Positions 14,650 through 23,862 of a DNA stretch of 33,604 bases are shown piece after piece (the first letter of the stretch is position 1; every line of letters begins with the position of its first letter). The position numbers and the translations under genes were made by a program. The notes under the pieces were generated by a model. That model made no database searches, was not told the origin of the DNA, and worked only from the letters and a program-made list of their open reading frames with translations. The stretch is from the NCBI GenBank assembly GCA_903904495.1, contig CAIVCU010000378.1, positions 1 to 33,604 of the forward strand, given 5' to 3'. This stretch comes from an uncultured Chlorobiaceae bacterium (GTDB lineage: Bacteria > Bacteroidota > Chlorobiia > Chlorobiales > Chlorobiaceae).

Positions 14650-16059
14650 TCACTCACATTTACCGGAAGCTTTCTCACGGCACACCCCGGCAACTCTCGA
14701 AGCCAGAAGAGTGATATCCCCGGCACCCATGAACAGAAGCATATTCCGATTCTCAATATGCTCCACGAGAGCGGTAAAAAGCGCCTCCTTTTCAGCAATA
14801 TACTCCACATGCTTTCCCCCTGCCTTTCGAACAGCCGCAGCAACCAGATCCCCGTTAACGCCGGGGAAATCCTCAGACTTTTCACGCGAAGGATAAACAT
14901 CGGCAATATACACCATATCCGCCCTGGAAAGCGCCCAGCCGTATTCATCCGCAAACTCCCTGGTGCGGGAAAACAGATGCGGCTGAAAAACAGCAACAAC
15001 TTTGGAATCAATCCATCCGCTTTTAGCCGCCTTGACGGTCGCTTTGACTTCGGAAGGATGATGTGCATAATCATCAACAACCATTAATCCGGCGCCATTG
15101 TCATATTTAACCTGAAACCTTCTCCTCATGCCGCTATACCTGCCGAGGCCGGCAATCAGCCGTTCAGGCTCAATACCCAGCTCAATACCCGCTGAAAACG
15201 CCGCAAGGGCGTTAAGCACATTGTGCCGACCCGGCACATTGATGCAGACATCGCGATACTCCCGGCCATAAGCCTGAACGGTAAAGAGAGCCCGCTGTTT
15301 TTCAAGCACGATATCCGTTGCCATAACATCGGCCGGCTCGTCGATCCCGAACGTGGTATACAGACGGTTCATGGACGGGATGATCTTTCTGATCTCCGGC
15401 CAGTCGACACAACAGATCACACGCCCGTAAAAAGGCACTTCGTTGGCAAAAGCAATAAACGCCTGTTTCAATTCATCCAGAGTTCCGTACGTATCCATAT
15501 GCTCGGACTCAAGACTGTTGACAATGGCAATCGTCGGCGTAAGCTTTAAAAAAGCGCGGTCAAACTCATCAGCCTCGATCACCATATACTTTCCATCGCC
15601 GACAACGGTACTGCCTTTCAGATAGTCCGATATTCCTCCGATCATGACGGTTGGCGACTCTCCCGACTCGATAAGCATCGTGGCAATCATGGCGGTAGTG
15701 GTTGTCTTCCCATGAGTGCCGGCAATGCATATTCCGTATTTATATCGCATGAGCTCGCCGAGCATCTCATCCCGCTTTATAACAGGAATGCCTGCTTTTT
15801 CAGCAGCCAGGATCTCAATATTCTCTTCCGGCCTGATCGCTGATGAATAAACAACAACATCGCACGAAGCAATCTGCTCAGCCCGATGTCCCCGATAGAT
15901 CACAGCTCCATGCTCGGTCAGTTTGTCGGTTACCTCACCGGAAGAGAGGTCAGAGCCCGAAACCCCGAAGCCCGACTTCAGGAGCAGTTCCGCTATGGCG
16001 CTCATTCCTGCACCTCCGATTCCAACTATATGAACGCTTTTTGTTTTTCCGAGTTCCAT
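14650..16059 (-). CDS. murC: UDP-N-acetylmuramate--L-alanine ligase
   Basis: Adds L-alanine to UDP-MurNAc with ATP, the first peptide-forming step of peptidoglycan synthesis. From the ATG at 16059 it has 469 residues. The UDP-binding loop GIGGAGMS is at 13-20, the ATP P-loop GTHGKTT at 114-120, and the Mur ligase central and C-terminal domains follow (DDYAHHPSEVKATV is typical of MurC). The frame is open upstream to 16143, but that part overlaps murG. The 16059 start has an AAGGAAGAGAG ribosome binding site lying between the murG stop and the ATG. Located directly after murG. Confidence 0.97.
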   Translation of the reverse strand: MELGKTKSVHIVGIGGAGMSAIAELLLKSGFGVSGSDLSSGEVTDKLTEHGAVIYRGHRAEQIASCDVVVYSSAIRPEENIEILAAEKAGIPVIKRDEMLGELMRYKYGICIAGTHGKTTTTAMIATMLIESGESPTVMIGGISDYLKGSTVVGDGKYMVIEADEFDRAFLKLTPTIAIVNSLESEHMDTYGTLDELKQAFIAFANEVPFYGRVICCVDWPEIRKIIPSMNRLYTTFGIDEPADVMATDIVLEKQRALFTVQAYGREYRDVCINVPGRHNVLNALAAFSAGIELGIEPERLIAGLGRYSGMRRRFQVKYDNGAGLMVVDDYAHHPSEVKATVKAAKSGWIDSKVVAVFQPHLFSRTREFADEYGWALSRADMVYIADVYPSREKSEDFPGVNGDLVAAAVRKAGGKHVEYIAEKEALFTALVEHIENRNMLLFMGAGDITLLASRVAGVCREKASGKCE

Positions 16060-16078
16060 GTGTGTTACGCTCTCTTCC

Positions 16079-17176
16079 TTAATGTTTTTTTGCAAGACCG
16101 ATGATTCGCAAAGCAAGCTGACGGGCCGCATCCGGATATGCAAGTTTGAGGGAGGCAGCTCCCATGCTTTTCAGTTTTTCCGGATCCCGCAGCAGCTCAA
16201 GAATATTTTTTACCGAACTCTCTTCACCGAGCACCCCATCTTCAATCATGACCGCCGCCCCGTTCTTGACCAGCGCCCGGGCATTATAACGCTGATGATC
16301 ACCGGTAGCATACGGATAGGGCACAAGTACCGAAGGTTTCCCGATATTGGTCAGCTCCGCGATAGTTGATGCACCAGCCCGGCACAAAACAAGATCAGCC
16401 GCACTATAGGCTGACCCCATATCCTCAATGTAGGGAGCTACCCATAGGTAAGGCGACGGCGCAACAGCATCCTTAATCCGCTCGAAATCAAGTGCACCTG
16501 TCTGCCATATCAGATTAGCCGACGCGGTAATGTCGTTGAGTCGCTGCAGCACAGCATTATTTATCGACCGAGCCCCCCGGCTGCCGCCGAAAACAAGCAG
16601 GGTGGGCCGCTCTGCGTTCAGACCGAATCCATGCCTTGCGACCTGCGAATCCTGATATTCAAACGAACGCGCAGGATTGCCTGAAACAAAGACACTCTTT
16701 TTATTGACAATAAACCTCCTGGCTTCTTCAAAAGAAAGATGCACTTCGCCGGCAAGTGTCGACAGCAGCTTTGTCGTTACACCCGGAAATGCATTCTGCT
16801 CCTGAATCAGTGTTTTTTTCCGCATAAGCTGAGCCGCGAGAAGCAATGGGGCGCTGACAAACCCGCCGGTACCGACAACTACATCAGGGTTCTCCCGACC
16901 AATAAGGGCAACCGCACGTCCAAGTGCAGAAGTAAAATCGGCGAGCACTCCCGCATTGGCAGCGATATTTGCAAGAAATGCTCCTCTTTTCAACCCTCTG
17001 ACCGGCAGAAGATGGAGCCTGTAACCGAGTCTCGGAACTTCGGTCGACTCTATGCCGGCAACCGTCCCGACGAATGAAATCCCTGCGTCCACCACCAGCT
17101 TCCGGAGCTCTGAGGCCATTGCAACAGCAGGATATAAATGACCTCCCGTTCCCCCACCCGCAAAAAGAACCTTCAT
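16079..17176 (-). CDS. murG: UDP-GlcNAc--lipid I N-acetylglucosaminyltransferase
   Basis: GT28 glycosyltransferase that converts lipid I to lipid II at the inner face of the cytoplasmic membrane. The 365-residue product begins VLFAGGGTGGHLYPA, with the first G-loop. The second domain holds VFGGSRGARSINNAV and the donor-site phrase CRAGASTIAELTNIGKPSVLVPYP, both family hallmarks. The start ATG overlaps the ftsW stop by four bases (ATGA), so translation is probably coupled. MurC follows with a 19-base gap. Confidence 0.97.
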   Translation of the reverse strand: MKVLFAGGGTGGHLYPAVAMASELRKLVVDAGISFVGTVAGIESTEVPRLGYRLHLLPVRGLKRGAFLANIAANAGVLADFTSALGRAVALIGRENPDVVVGTGGFVSAPLLLAAQLMRKKTLIQEQNAFPGVTTKLLSTLAGEVHLSFEEARRFIVNKKSVFVSGNPARSFEYQDSQVARHGFGLNAERPTLLVFGGSRGARSINNAVLQRLNDITASANLIWQTGALDFERIKDAVAPSPYLWVAPYIEDMGSAYSAADLVLCRAGASTIAELTNIGKPSVLVPYPYATGDHQRYNARALVKNGAAVMIEDGVLGEESSVKNILELLRDPEKLKSMGAASLKLAYPDAARQLALRIIGLAKKH

Positions 17177-18399
17177 GCGGCCCCCTCCTCTGCCATTTCC
17201 GGCTGAACACTCTTTTCAATCGCCCGTTTCTTGTAGCGGGATATACTCATAAGAATACCGACACCTAGAGAGTTGAGCAGCAGCGCTGTACCGCCATAGC
17301 TGATAAAAGGAAGCGCGACGCCGGTGGTAGGAATCAGATGACAGGCGACGGCAATATTGATAAAGGCAAAAAGAGTTATAGCCATGGTGATGCCGCAGGC
17401 AACATATTTTCCGAAATTATCGGGAGCATGCTTGGCGATGATAAGTCCACAGACAAAAAAACCTGTAAAAAGCGCAATGAGCGCCACCCCGCCCACAAAC
17501 CCGTACTCCTCGCCGATAACGACAAACACAAAATCATTATAAGAGAGCGGCAGATAGAGATCCCGTTGCTTGCTGGCTCCAATGCCGAGGCCGAACAGCC
17601 CCCCGTTTCCCAGACCGATCAATGCTTGCACGACCTGATAGCTTATCACTTTTTCATCTTTACTGGTAAATGAGAGCAGACGTGCCATCCGGTACGGCGC
17701 AGCAATGGCAAACACAACCGCAATTGGAATCAGGAGCGAAAACGTCGCAAGCAGATGCCGCATATTGACACCGCCGATAAACATAAGCATAAACCCTATC
17801 AGAGCAATAAGCGATGCTGTACTGAAATTCGGTTCAAAAGCCACAAGAGCAACAACGGTCATCAGAATGGTGAGCAGGGGATAATAGGAGTTATTGAGGT
17901 CCTTTATATAACTCTGTTTTTCAGTGATAAGCCTGGAAAAATGAAAGATGATGGCATATTTCGCAAAATCCGACACCTGAAATCTCAGCGGCCCGAACCC
18001 TATCCAGCGCGCCGCACCTGAAATACGTCCGATAGCCTTCAGGGCAAGAAGTGTGGTCAGAAGAACAATGCTTGCAACAAGAATGATCTTGCTGGTCTTC
18101 CAGAAAAAATGATAATCAAGTTGCGCAACCAGCAGAATAGTGATGATGCCGATGACAGAAAAAGTCAGCTGGCGCCATAAAAAATACTCGGAGCTTGAAT
18201 ATTTTGTTTCAGCCCACCCCGCTCCGCTGCTGTACACAATTACCACTCCGATGCACATGAGAATGGCTACAATGAGCATCAGCAATTTTCCGGCAATTAC
18301 CTCTCCCCGTGAAGGCAATGCCAGTGCGTCCGAAGGATTGACCACAACGAAGCCGGATGTTGTATCTGTATTCAGCATGGTTGTAACTGATGAACGCAT
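17173..18399 (-). CDS. ftsW: SEDS peptidoglycan glycosyltransferase FtsW
   Basis: Multi-pass SEDS protein that polymerises septal glycan from lipid II together with the class B PBP encoded upstream. The ORF is 408 residues with about ten hydrophobic segments. Family phrases present are IGFGPLRFQVSDFAK, GLGNGGLFGLGIGASKQ, the extracellular FVFVVIGEEYGFVGG and the C-terminal PTTGVALPFISYGGTALL. The start is uncertain: the ATG at 18399 overlaps murD by 28 bases, and the ATG at 18378 overlaps by only 7, and neither has a clear ribosome binding site. Its position between murD and murG is the classic one for FtsW rather than RodA. Confidence 0.95.
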   Translation of the reverse strand: MRSSVTTMLNTDTTSGFVVVNPSDALALPSRGEVIAGKLLMLIVAILMCIGVVIVYSSGAGWAETKYSSSEYFLWRQLTFSVIGIITILLVAQLDYHFFWKTSKIILVASIVLLTTLLALKAIGRISGAARWIGFGPLRFQVSDFAKYAIIFHFSRLITEKQSYIKDLNNSYYPLLTILMTVVALVAFEPNFSTASLIALIGFMLMFIGGVNMRHLLATFSLLIPIAVVFAIAAPYRMARLLSFTSKDEKVISYQVVQALIGLGNGGLFGLGIGASKQRDLYLPLSYNDFVFVVIGEEYGFVGGVALIALFTGFFVCGLIIAKHAPDNFGKYVACGITMAITLFAFINIAVACHLIPTTGVALPFISYGGTALLLNSLGVGILMSISRYKKRAIEKSVQPEMAEEGAA

Positions 18400-19769
18400 T
18401 GTTTGAACTTGATTCCGCGATCCTCGAAATTCTCAAACATATCAAAACTGGCGCACCCGGGCGAAAACAGCACAGTCTCACCTTCCACTGCAGCTTCATG
18501 GGCAAGCGCCACTGCATCAGCGAGCGAACCCGCCTCACTGACCGCAACAATACCCTCAAAAGCAGCGGAGATCTTTCCCTGCGACTCTCCGATGGCAATA
18601 AGGAGTGAAACTTTTTCTCTTACAAGCCGGGCAATAGAGGTATAATCATTCCCTTTATCCTGACCGCCCGCAATAAGCACACAGGTGCCCGGAACAGACT
18701 CAAGCGCCTGACGCATGGCATTGATATTGGTGGCTTTCGAATCGTTGACCCAGCTTGCTCCGTTCAGCGTCATGACAAACTCCTGACGATGTTCAACACC
18801 TTTGAACTCTCTCAGCACCGAACGCACAACCTCATTACCGATACCCAGCGCCCTCGCCGCCGCAACTGCCGCAAGCACATTGGATATATTGTGCCGCCCG
18901 CGAAAGCTGTTTTTCAGAAACTCTGCTGTCTCAATAACCTGGTCGTCACCATCGGGTGTCCGCACAACAATCATCTCCCCGTCAACCAGAACTTCACGAC
19001 GATCAATCCCGCCATCGGCAGCAGGCTCCAATCCGAACGGAACAATCGCGAATGGGAATTCCCATCCGGCAAAATGCTCCCTCAGCAACTCGTCGTCCTC
19101 ATTATAAATAAGCGTATCTGCATCACCCTGATTCGCATAAATCCTGAACTTCGTCGCAGCATACCGGTAAATATCGCCTTCATAACGGTTGAGATGATCC
19201 GGTGTAATATTGGTAATCACGGCAACATCCGGCCTGAAGGTAAAGCATCGCTCCAGCTGGTAACTGCTCAGCTCAACTACAGCAATATCACCTTCTGTCA
19301 TATCCTGCACCAATGAAGAAAAAGGCACCCCGATATTGCCGGCACTGAAAGAGCGATACCCGTTCCGGAGGCCATCAGCCTCGCAGATACGATGAACCAG
19401 CGTCGAAGTGGTAGTTTTACCATCCGTTCCTGTTATCCCGACAATTTTCGCCTTGCAGAAACGACTGGCCAGCTCTATTTCACTGACAATGTGAATCCCT
19501 TTTGACTCCAGATTTTTCACAACCTGGGAATACGGGGGAATTCCCGGGCTGATAACACAAAAATCCGCATCATAAACCCTATCCGAATGCCCTTCATGCT
19601 CTACGGATATCTTCTTTTTCTGCAGACGCAGAACCTCATGCTCCTCAATCCGGCCAGACTCACTGAGCAACACATCCGCACCCGCACTGCAAAGGAGCTC
19701 CGCTGCAGCAATACCACTCTTCCCTGCACCGATAACCGATACCTTTCTACCCTGGAAATCCATCGTCAT
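18372..19769 (-). CDS. murD: UDP-N-acetylmuramoylalanine--D-glutamate ligase
   Basis: Adds D-glutamate to UDP-MurNAc-L-Ala. About 465 residues from the ATG at 19769, or two fewer from 19763. The N-terminal domain has VIGAGKSGIAAAELL, the P-loop is GITGTDGKTTTST, and VNDSKATN in the C-terminal half is specific to MurD. The frame runs on upstream to 19856 inside mraY, but those residues are unlike the family. The 19769 start shares its A with the mraY stop (TAATG), suggesting coupled translation. The downstream ftsW gene overlaps its 3' end. Confidence 0.97.
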   Translation of the reverse strand: MTMDFQGRKVSVIGAGKSGIAAAELLCSAGADVLLSESGRIEEHEVLRLQKKKISVEHEGHSDRVYDADFCVISPGIPPYSQVVKNLESKGIHIVSEIELASRFCKAKIVGITGTDGKTTTSTLVHRICEADGLRNGYRSFSAGNIGVPFSSLVQDMTEGDIAVVELSSYQLERCFTFRPDVAVITNITPDHLNRYEGDIYRYAATKFRIYANQGDADTLIYNEDDELLREHFAGWEFPFAIVPFGLEPAADGGIDRREVLVDGEMIVVRTPDGDDQVIETAEFLKNSFRGRHNISNVLAAVAAARALGIGNEVVRSVLREFKGVEHRQEFVMTLNGASWVNDSKATNINAMRQALESVPGTCVLIAGGQDKGNDYTSIARLVREKVSLLIAIGESQGKISAAFEGIVAVSEAGSLADAVALAHEAAVEGETVLFSPGCASFDMFENFEDRGIKFKQCVHQLQPC

Positions 19770-20875
19770 TATCTGAGTTTTAAGGTCATGAGGCTTACAA
19801 GAAAAAAGAGAATTGATATAATCCAGAACCGTATCACAATCTTCTGCTCCGCCCACCCTTTCAGCTGAAAGTGGTGATGCAGAGGTGCCATAAGAAAAAT
19901 TCTCCGTCCCTGTCCAAACCGCATTTTCGTGTATTTGAAATAGAGTACCTGCAGGGAGACAGAGAGTGTTTCCATCACAAAAACACCTGCAATCACCGGC
20001 AGAAGCAGCTCCTGTTTGATCAATAGAGCGATTACCGCAATAGCGCTTCCGAGAGCAAGAGATCCGGTATCACCCATGATAATCTCAGCCGGATTCGAGT
20101 TATACCACAAAAAGCCTACACAGGCCATGACAATCGCCATGCTTACAACGGCAACTTCACCTCCTCCGGGAATAAACGGAATATTGAGGTAGACGGCATA
20201 GACGGCGTTTCCCGCCAGGTAGGAAAACCCTCCAAGACCGGTCACCACAATAGCGGAAGTACCTGCAGCAAGACCATCAAGTCCGTCTGTCAGATTCACG
20301 GCATTCGATACTGCTGTAATAATGAACATGACGATCGGTATATAAAAAACCCCGTAGTCAAGAATCAGATTTTTGAAAAACGGCACCGTTGTCCTCGAAA
20401 GCAACACCGAAAAAGCAGGATCAAACCAGGTGTACAGCCCGATAATAAGGCCCAGAGAGATCTGCCCGATAAGCTTGTAACGGGCCGAAAGGCCGCCTTT
20501 GATTTTAAGCACCACTTTCCGGTAATCATCAACAAACCCGATCCCCCCCATCCAGAGCATCGCCAGCATGATAAGCCAGACATGTGGATCATTGAATTTC
20601 GACCAGAGCAGCACAGAAATTTCAACGGAAAAAATAATAAGCAGCCCTCCCATCGTAGGCAGCTCTTTTTTCTTTTTATGTTCAGGAGGCGCCTCCTCCT
20701 TGACCGGCTCAATGAACCGGGTTTTCAGATATCTGATAAATCCGGGACCGAAAAACAGGCTGATCAACAACGCCGTAATCGCAGCAGCGCTTGCCCTGAA
20801 GGTGAGATACTCAACAACACGGAGCACAGGAGGGTGAAACACATCGTTGATATACTTTAACAAATAATAAAACAT
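19769..20875 (-). CDS. mraY: Phospho-N-acetylmuramoyl-pentapeptide-transferase
   Basis: Integral membrane enzyme that transfers phospho-MurNAc-pentapeptide to undecaprenyl phosphate, giving lipid I. The 368-residue length and about ten hydrophobic segments fit the family. Signature regions are KKKELPTMGGLLI after the first cytoplasmic loop, NAVNLTDGLDGLAAGTS with the catalytic and magnesium-binding Asp residues, GDTGSLALG, and the His-rich FLMAPLHHHFQLKGW near the C-terminus. It follows murF by 9 bases and is coupled to murD. Confidence 0.98.
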   Translation of the reverse strand: MFYYLLKYINDVFHPPVLRVVEYLTFRASAAAITALLISLFFGPGFIRYLKTRFIEPVKEEAPPEHKKKKELPTMGGLLIIFSVEISVLLWSKFNDPHVWLIMLAMLWMGGIGFVDDYRKVVLKIKGGLSARYKLIGQISLGLIIGLYTWFDPAFSVLLSRTTVPFFKNLILDYGVFYIPIVMFIITAVSNAVNLTDGLDGLAAGTSAIVVTGLGGFSYLAGNAVYAVYLNIPFIPGGGEVAVVSMAIVMACVGFLWYNSNPAEIIMGDTGSLALGSAIAVIALLIKQELLLPVIAGVFVMETLSVSLQVLYFKYTKMRFGQGRRIFLMAPLHHHFQLKGWAEQKIVIRFWIISILFFLVSLMTLKLR

Positions 20876-20884
20876 ACCGTATTC

Positions 20885-22306
20885 TTAACTGATTATGGTT
20901 CGTGCGTTGATAAGCGCTTCGACAACAGTCTCAAGCCTCATGCCCCTTGATCCCTTGAAAAGCAGGGCATCACCATCCTCCACCACATCAAGCAAGGCAG
21001 CCAGAAGTTTTTCGCGGCTCTCAAAATGACCAAGAGAGCAGACGGAAGCCTCACTGCATATCAACCTCGACTTTTCGCCATAGCAGAACAACATGTCAAC
21101 CCGGCTCTGCTGAATATACCTGCCGATAGTTTCATGTTCAACATCTGCCGCCGCTCCAAGTTCAAGCATATCACCCAGCACGGCAACCCTTCTGCCACTG
21201 CACGGCATATCACAAAGAGCATTGATCGCCAGACGCATTGAATCCGAATTGGCGTTGTAGGTATCATTCAGAATCCTGATCCCGCCACGGTCGATGACTT
21301 CAAGCCGTTTCCAGCCTTCTGCAGGAATAAGAGCCTCAAGCCCCGTCCTGATCCGGCGCATGGAAAGACCGAACTGCAGTCCGACGGACGCCGCCGCGAC
21401 AGCATTGATGACATTGTGCTTCCCGGTAAAATTCAGGGTGACCTTTTCTGAGCCGGAAGCCGAACATAAAAAAAATGAAACACGGCCATCCCCCTCCACC
21501 GAAATATCCCGGCTCCAGCAGGTGTTCATTGAACTGTCACTGGTTCCGTAACTGATGCTTCCTGCCAGCCCCTCTCCAGCAGCCCTCAGCCGGGGATCGT
21601 CATCGTTCACAAAAACGATTCCACCGCTCCTCCTAAGATCATCGAAAAGCTTCAGTTCAGCTTTCGCCACTCCGTCAAGATCAAAAAGAAACTCAAGATG
21701 CTCATGGCCGATATTGGTCAGCAGCCCGTGTGTAGGTTTCCCTATGTCGCAAAGGAGTTCCATCTCTTCCGGATGGTTGATCCCCATCTCGACAACAGCG
21801 ATACCGGTATCCTGCCTGAGCTGAAAAAGCGTGAGGGGAACGCCCAGATGATTGTTCCTGTTGCCCCTGCTCATTTGAACCTTGAACCCGGTTTCCAGTA
21901 CCGATGCAACCATCTCCTTTGTTGTGGTCTTTCCATTACTGCCCCCTATAGCCACAACAGGAATTGAAAACGTACTGCGGTATATCGCCGCAAGCTGCTG
22001 CAATCCTTCAGCAGGATACTCCGTAACAATAAATCCTTTTCCAGCGGGTGGCGCCTCTGACCCCTGAGCCTCAAACCAGTCACAGCTGACCATAGCCCAG
22101 CTTGCACCATTATCAAAAACGCTGCCGATATATCGGTGTCCGTCTGTTTTCTCCCCCTTGAGGGCAACAAACAGCTCTCCACCCTGCACTTCTCTTGAAT
22201 CAATAACCACCTTCGGATCGGCAATATCCAGGGGCACAGAGCCCTCTCCTGCCATGACAACCTCTCCGACAGTTCGAAAATCATTAACGCTCAAAACTCC
22301 TGTCAC
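20885..22306 (-). CDS. murF: UDP-MurNAc-tripeptide--D-alanyl-D-alanine ligase
   Basis: Adds D-Ala-D-Ala to the UDP-MurNAc tripeptide, the last cytoplasmic step. The 473-residue ORF begins with GTG at 22306, chosen because AAGGAG lies five bases upstream and no in-frame ATG is near. The N-terminal domain has SREVQGGELFVALKG, the P-loop is AIGGSNGKTTTKEMVA, and LNDTYNANSDSMR is the MurF-specific central motif. ENHGWKR-type C-terminal elements appear as GWKRLEVIDRGG. The D-Ala-D-Ala ligase gene that supplies its substrate is not in this window. Confidence 0.97.
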   Translation of the reverse strand: MTGVLSVNDFRTVGEVVMAGEGSVPLDIADPKVVIDSREVQGGELFVALKGEKTDGHRYIGSVFDNGASWAMVSCDWFEAQGSEAPPAGKGFIVTEYPAEGLQQLAAIYRSTFSIPVVAIGGSNGKTTTKEMVASVLETGFKVQMSRGNRNNHLGVPLTLFQLRQDTGIAVVEMGINHPEEMELLCDIGKPTHGLLTNIGHEHLEFLFDLDGVAKAELKLFDDLRRSGGIVFVNDDDPRLRAAGEGLAGSISYGTSDSSMNTCWSRDISVEGDGRVSFFLCSASGSEKVTLNFTGKHNVINAVAAASVGLQFGLSMRRIRTGLEALIPAEGWKRLEVIDRGGIRILNDTYNANSDSMRLAINALCDMPCSGRRVAVLGDMLELGAAADVEHETIGRYIQQSRVDMLFCYGEKSRLICSEASVCSLGHFESREKLLAALLDVVEDGDALLFKGSRGMRLETVVEALINARTIIS

Positions 22307-22338
22307 TCATTCTCCTTCTCCGGATACCCGGAACAATG

Positions 22339-23862
22339 TTACTGCATATACTTTTTTATCAGCTCCTGATCCGAAAAGAAATATTTCCTGCCGGCAATCT
22401 CCTGATACTTTTCATGGCCTTTCCCCACAACCAGTAGAATATCCCCCCGATTGAGCATCGAAACGCCCCTCCGGATTGCTTCAGTCCGGTCACTGATTCG
22501 CATGTAATGACCACTGACAATGCCCCGTTCAATCTCATCAAGAATGGTGTCGGGATCCTCATCCCGCGGATTGTCAGAGGTAACAATAACCTCATCGGCT
22601 ATTTCCGAAGCAATACGGCCCATTTCAGGCCGCTTCCCCTTATCCCTGTTGCCACCGCACCCGAAAACCACAACAAGACGTGAGCCCTCCGGCTTAAGCT
22701 CCCGAAGGGCACCAAGCGCCTTATAAAGCGCATCAGGGGTATGGGCATAGTCAACAAAAGCGCTCCACCCCGTACTGCTGTCGCCAACTCTCTCCATGCG
22801 TCCGTCAACCGCCGAAACTGCCGAAAGGGAGCTGCATATCTCTTCCGGCGCAACACCCATTCCCGCTCCGACTGCTGCCGCCTCAAGCACATTCATAACA
22901 TTGAAAAGCCCGGGAAGTCTCACCTTCATATCAATACTGGCATCAGGAAAATGAAGGGCTATCGCACTGCAGGCAATGCTTCGCTCGATAATATCGGCTT
23001 TAAAAAGCCTGCCGCAGGTCATTGGCGGACGAACACCGTCCTGCAGGGTACAACAGTATATTTTTTCCCGCTCCACCCTCGCAGCCATCTGAGAGGCATG
23101 AGAGTCATCACCGTTAAACACCCCGAACCCGCCCGGAGCAAGCTGATCAAAAAGCTGCTGCTTGGCCGACGCATACTCCTGCATGGTGGTATGAAAGTCA
23201 AGGTGCTCCCTAGTCAGGTTGGTAAACACTGCCGCATGAAACCTGATACCGTACACTCTCTTTAAAACGAGAGCATGGGACGACACCTCCATCACCACCG
23301 CCCGGCATCCAGCCTCAAGCATCTGGCTGAAAAAAGCATGAAGACCATGCGCCTCAGGAGTAGTGCGGTCAAGCGAAATCTCCCGATCTCCAATCCTGCA
23401 GAGATTGGTCCCGATATACCCTGCAGATATCCCGTTGGCATTGAGCATTGCTGTAATAAGCTTTGCCGTGGTGGTTTTTCCGTTTGTACCCGTAACCCCG
23501 ATAATCAGCAACCTGTCAGAAGCCTTTCCATAAAAAATACGGGCAGCCTCCGCCAGAGCAATCCGCGCATCTGAAACAGTGATATAGAGGCACAACTGAC
23601 TGGTCCCGGCGGGAAGCTCCTCACAGATAACCGCTGCAGCTCCGTTCAGTATGGCACTCTCGATAAACCGGTGCCCATCAGCACAATACCCTCTCACTGC
23701 CACAAAGAGCGATCCGGGAACCACCTCCCGCGAATCACTGGTCACCATGCAGATTGTCCGGTCGGCTTTTGTATTGCCTGCAAGTGCACTATAGGTAATC
23801 CCCGTCAGCAGCTCCTGCAGCGGCAGCTCATGACGGAAGGAACTCTCCTTCAGGGCAGCCAT
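22339..23862 (-). CDS. murE: UDP-MurNAc-L-Ala-D-Glu--meso-diaminopimelate ligase
   Basis: Adds the third stem-peptide residue. The ORF is 507 residues. It has the P-loop GVTGTNGKTTTAKL, the central phrase VMEVSSHALVLKRV, and the substrate-specifying motif DNPR at 430-433. DNPR is the hallmark of enzymes that add meso-diaminopimelate rather than L-lysine, so the organism should have DAP-type (A1-gamma) peptidoglycan. The ATG at 23862 overlaps the ftsI 3' end by 13 bases; no clear ribosome binding site precedes it, so it may be read through coupling. Confidence 0.97.
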   Translation of the reverse strand: MAALKESSFRHELPLQELLTGITYSALAGNTKADRTICMVTSDSREVVPGSLFVAVRGYCADGHRFIESAILNGAAAVICEELPAGTSQLCLYITVSDARIALAEAARIFYGKASDRLLIIGVTGTNGKTTTAKLITAMLNANGISAGYIGTNLCRIGDREISLDRTTPEAHGLHAFFSQMLEAGCRAVVMEVSSHALVLKRVYGIRFHAAVFTNLTREHLDFHTTMQEYASAKQQLFDQLAPGGFGVFNGDDSHASQMAARVEREKIYCCTLQDGVRPPMTCGRLFKADIIERSIACSAIALHFPDASIDMKVRLPGLFNVMNVLEAAAVGAGMGVAPEEICSSLSAVSAVDGRMERVGDSSTGWSAFVDYAHTPDALYKALGALRELKPEGSRLVVVFGCGGNRDKGKRPEMGRIASEIADEVIVTSDNPRDEDPDTILDEIERGIVSGHYMRISDRTEAIRRGVSMLNRGDILLVVGKGHEKYQEIAGRKYFFSDQELIKKYMQ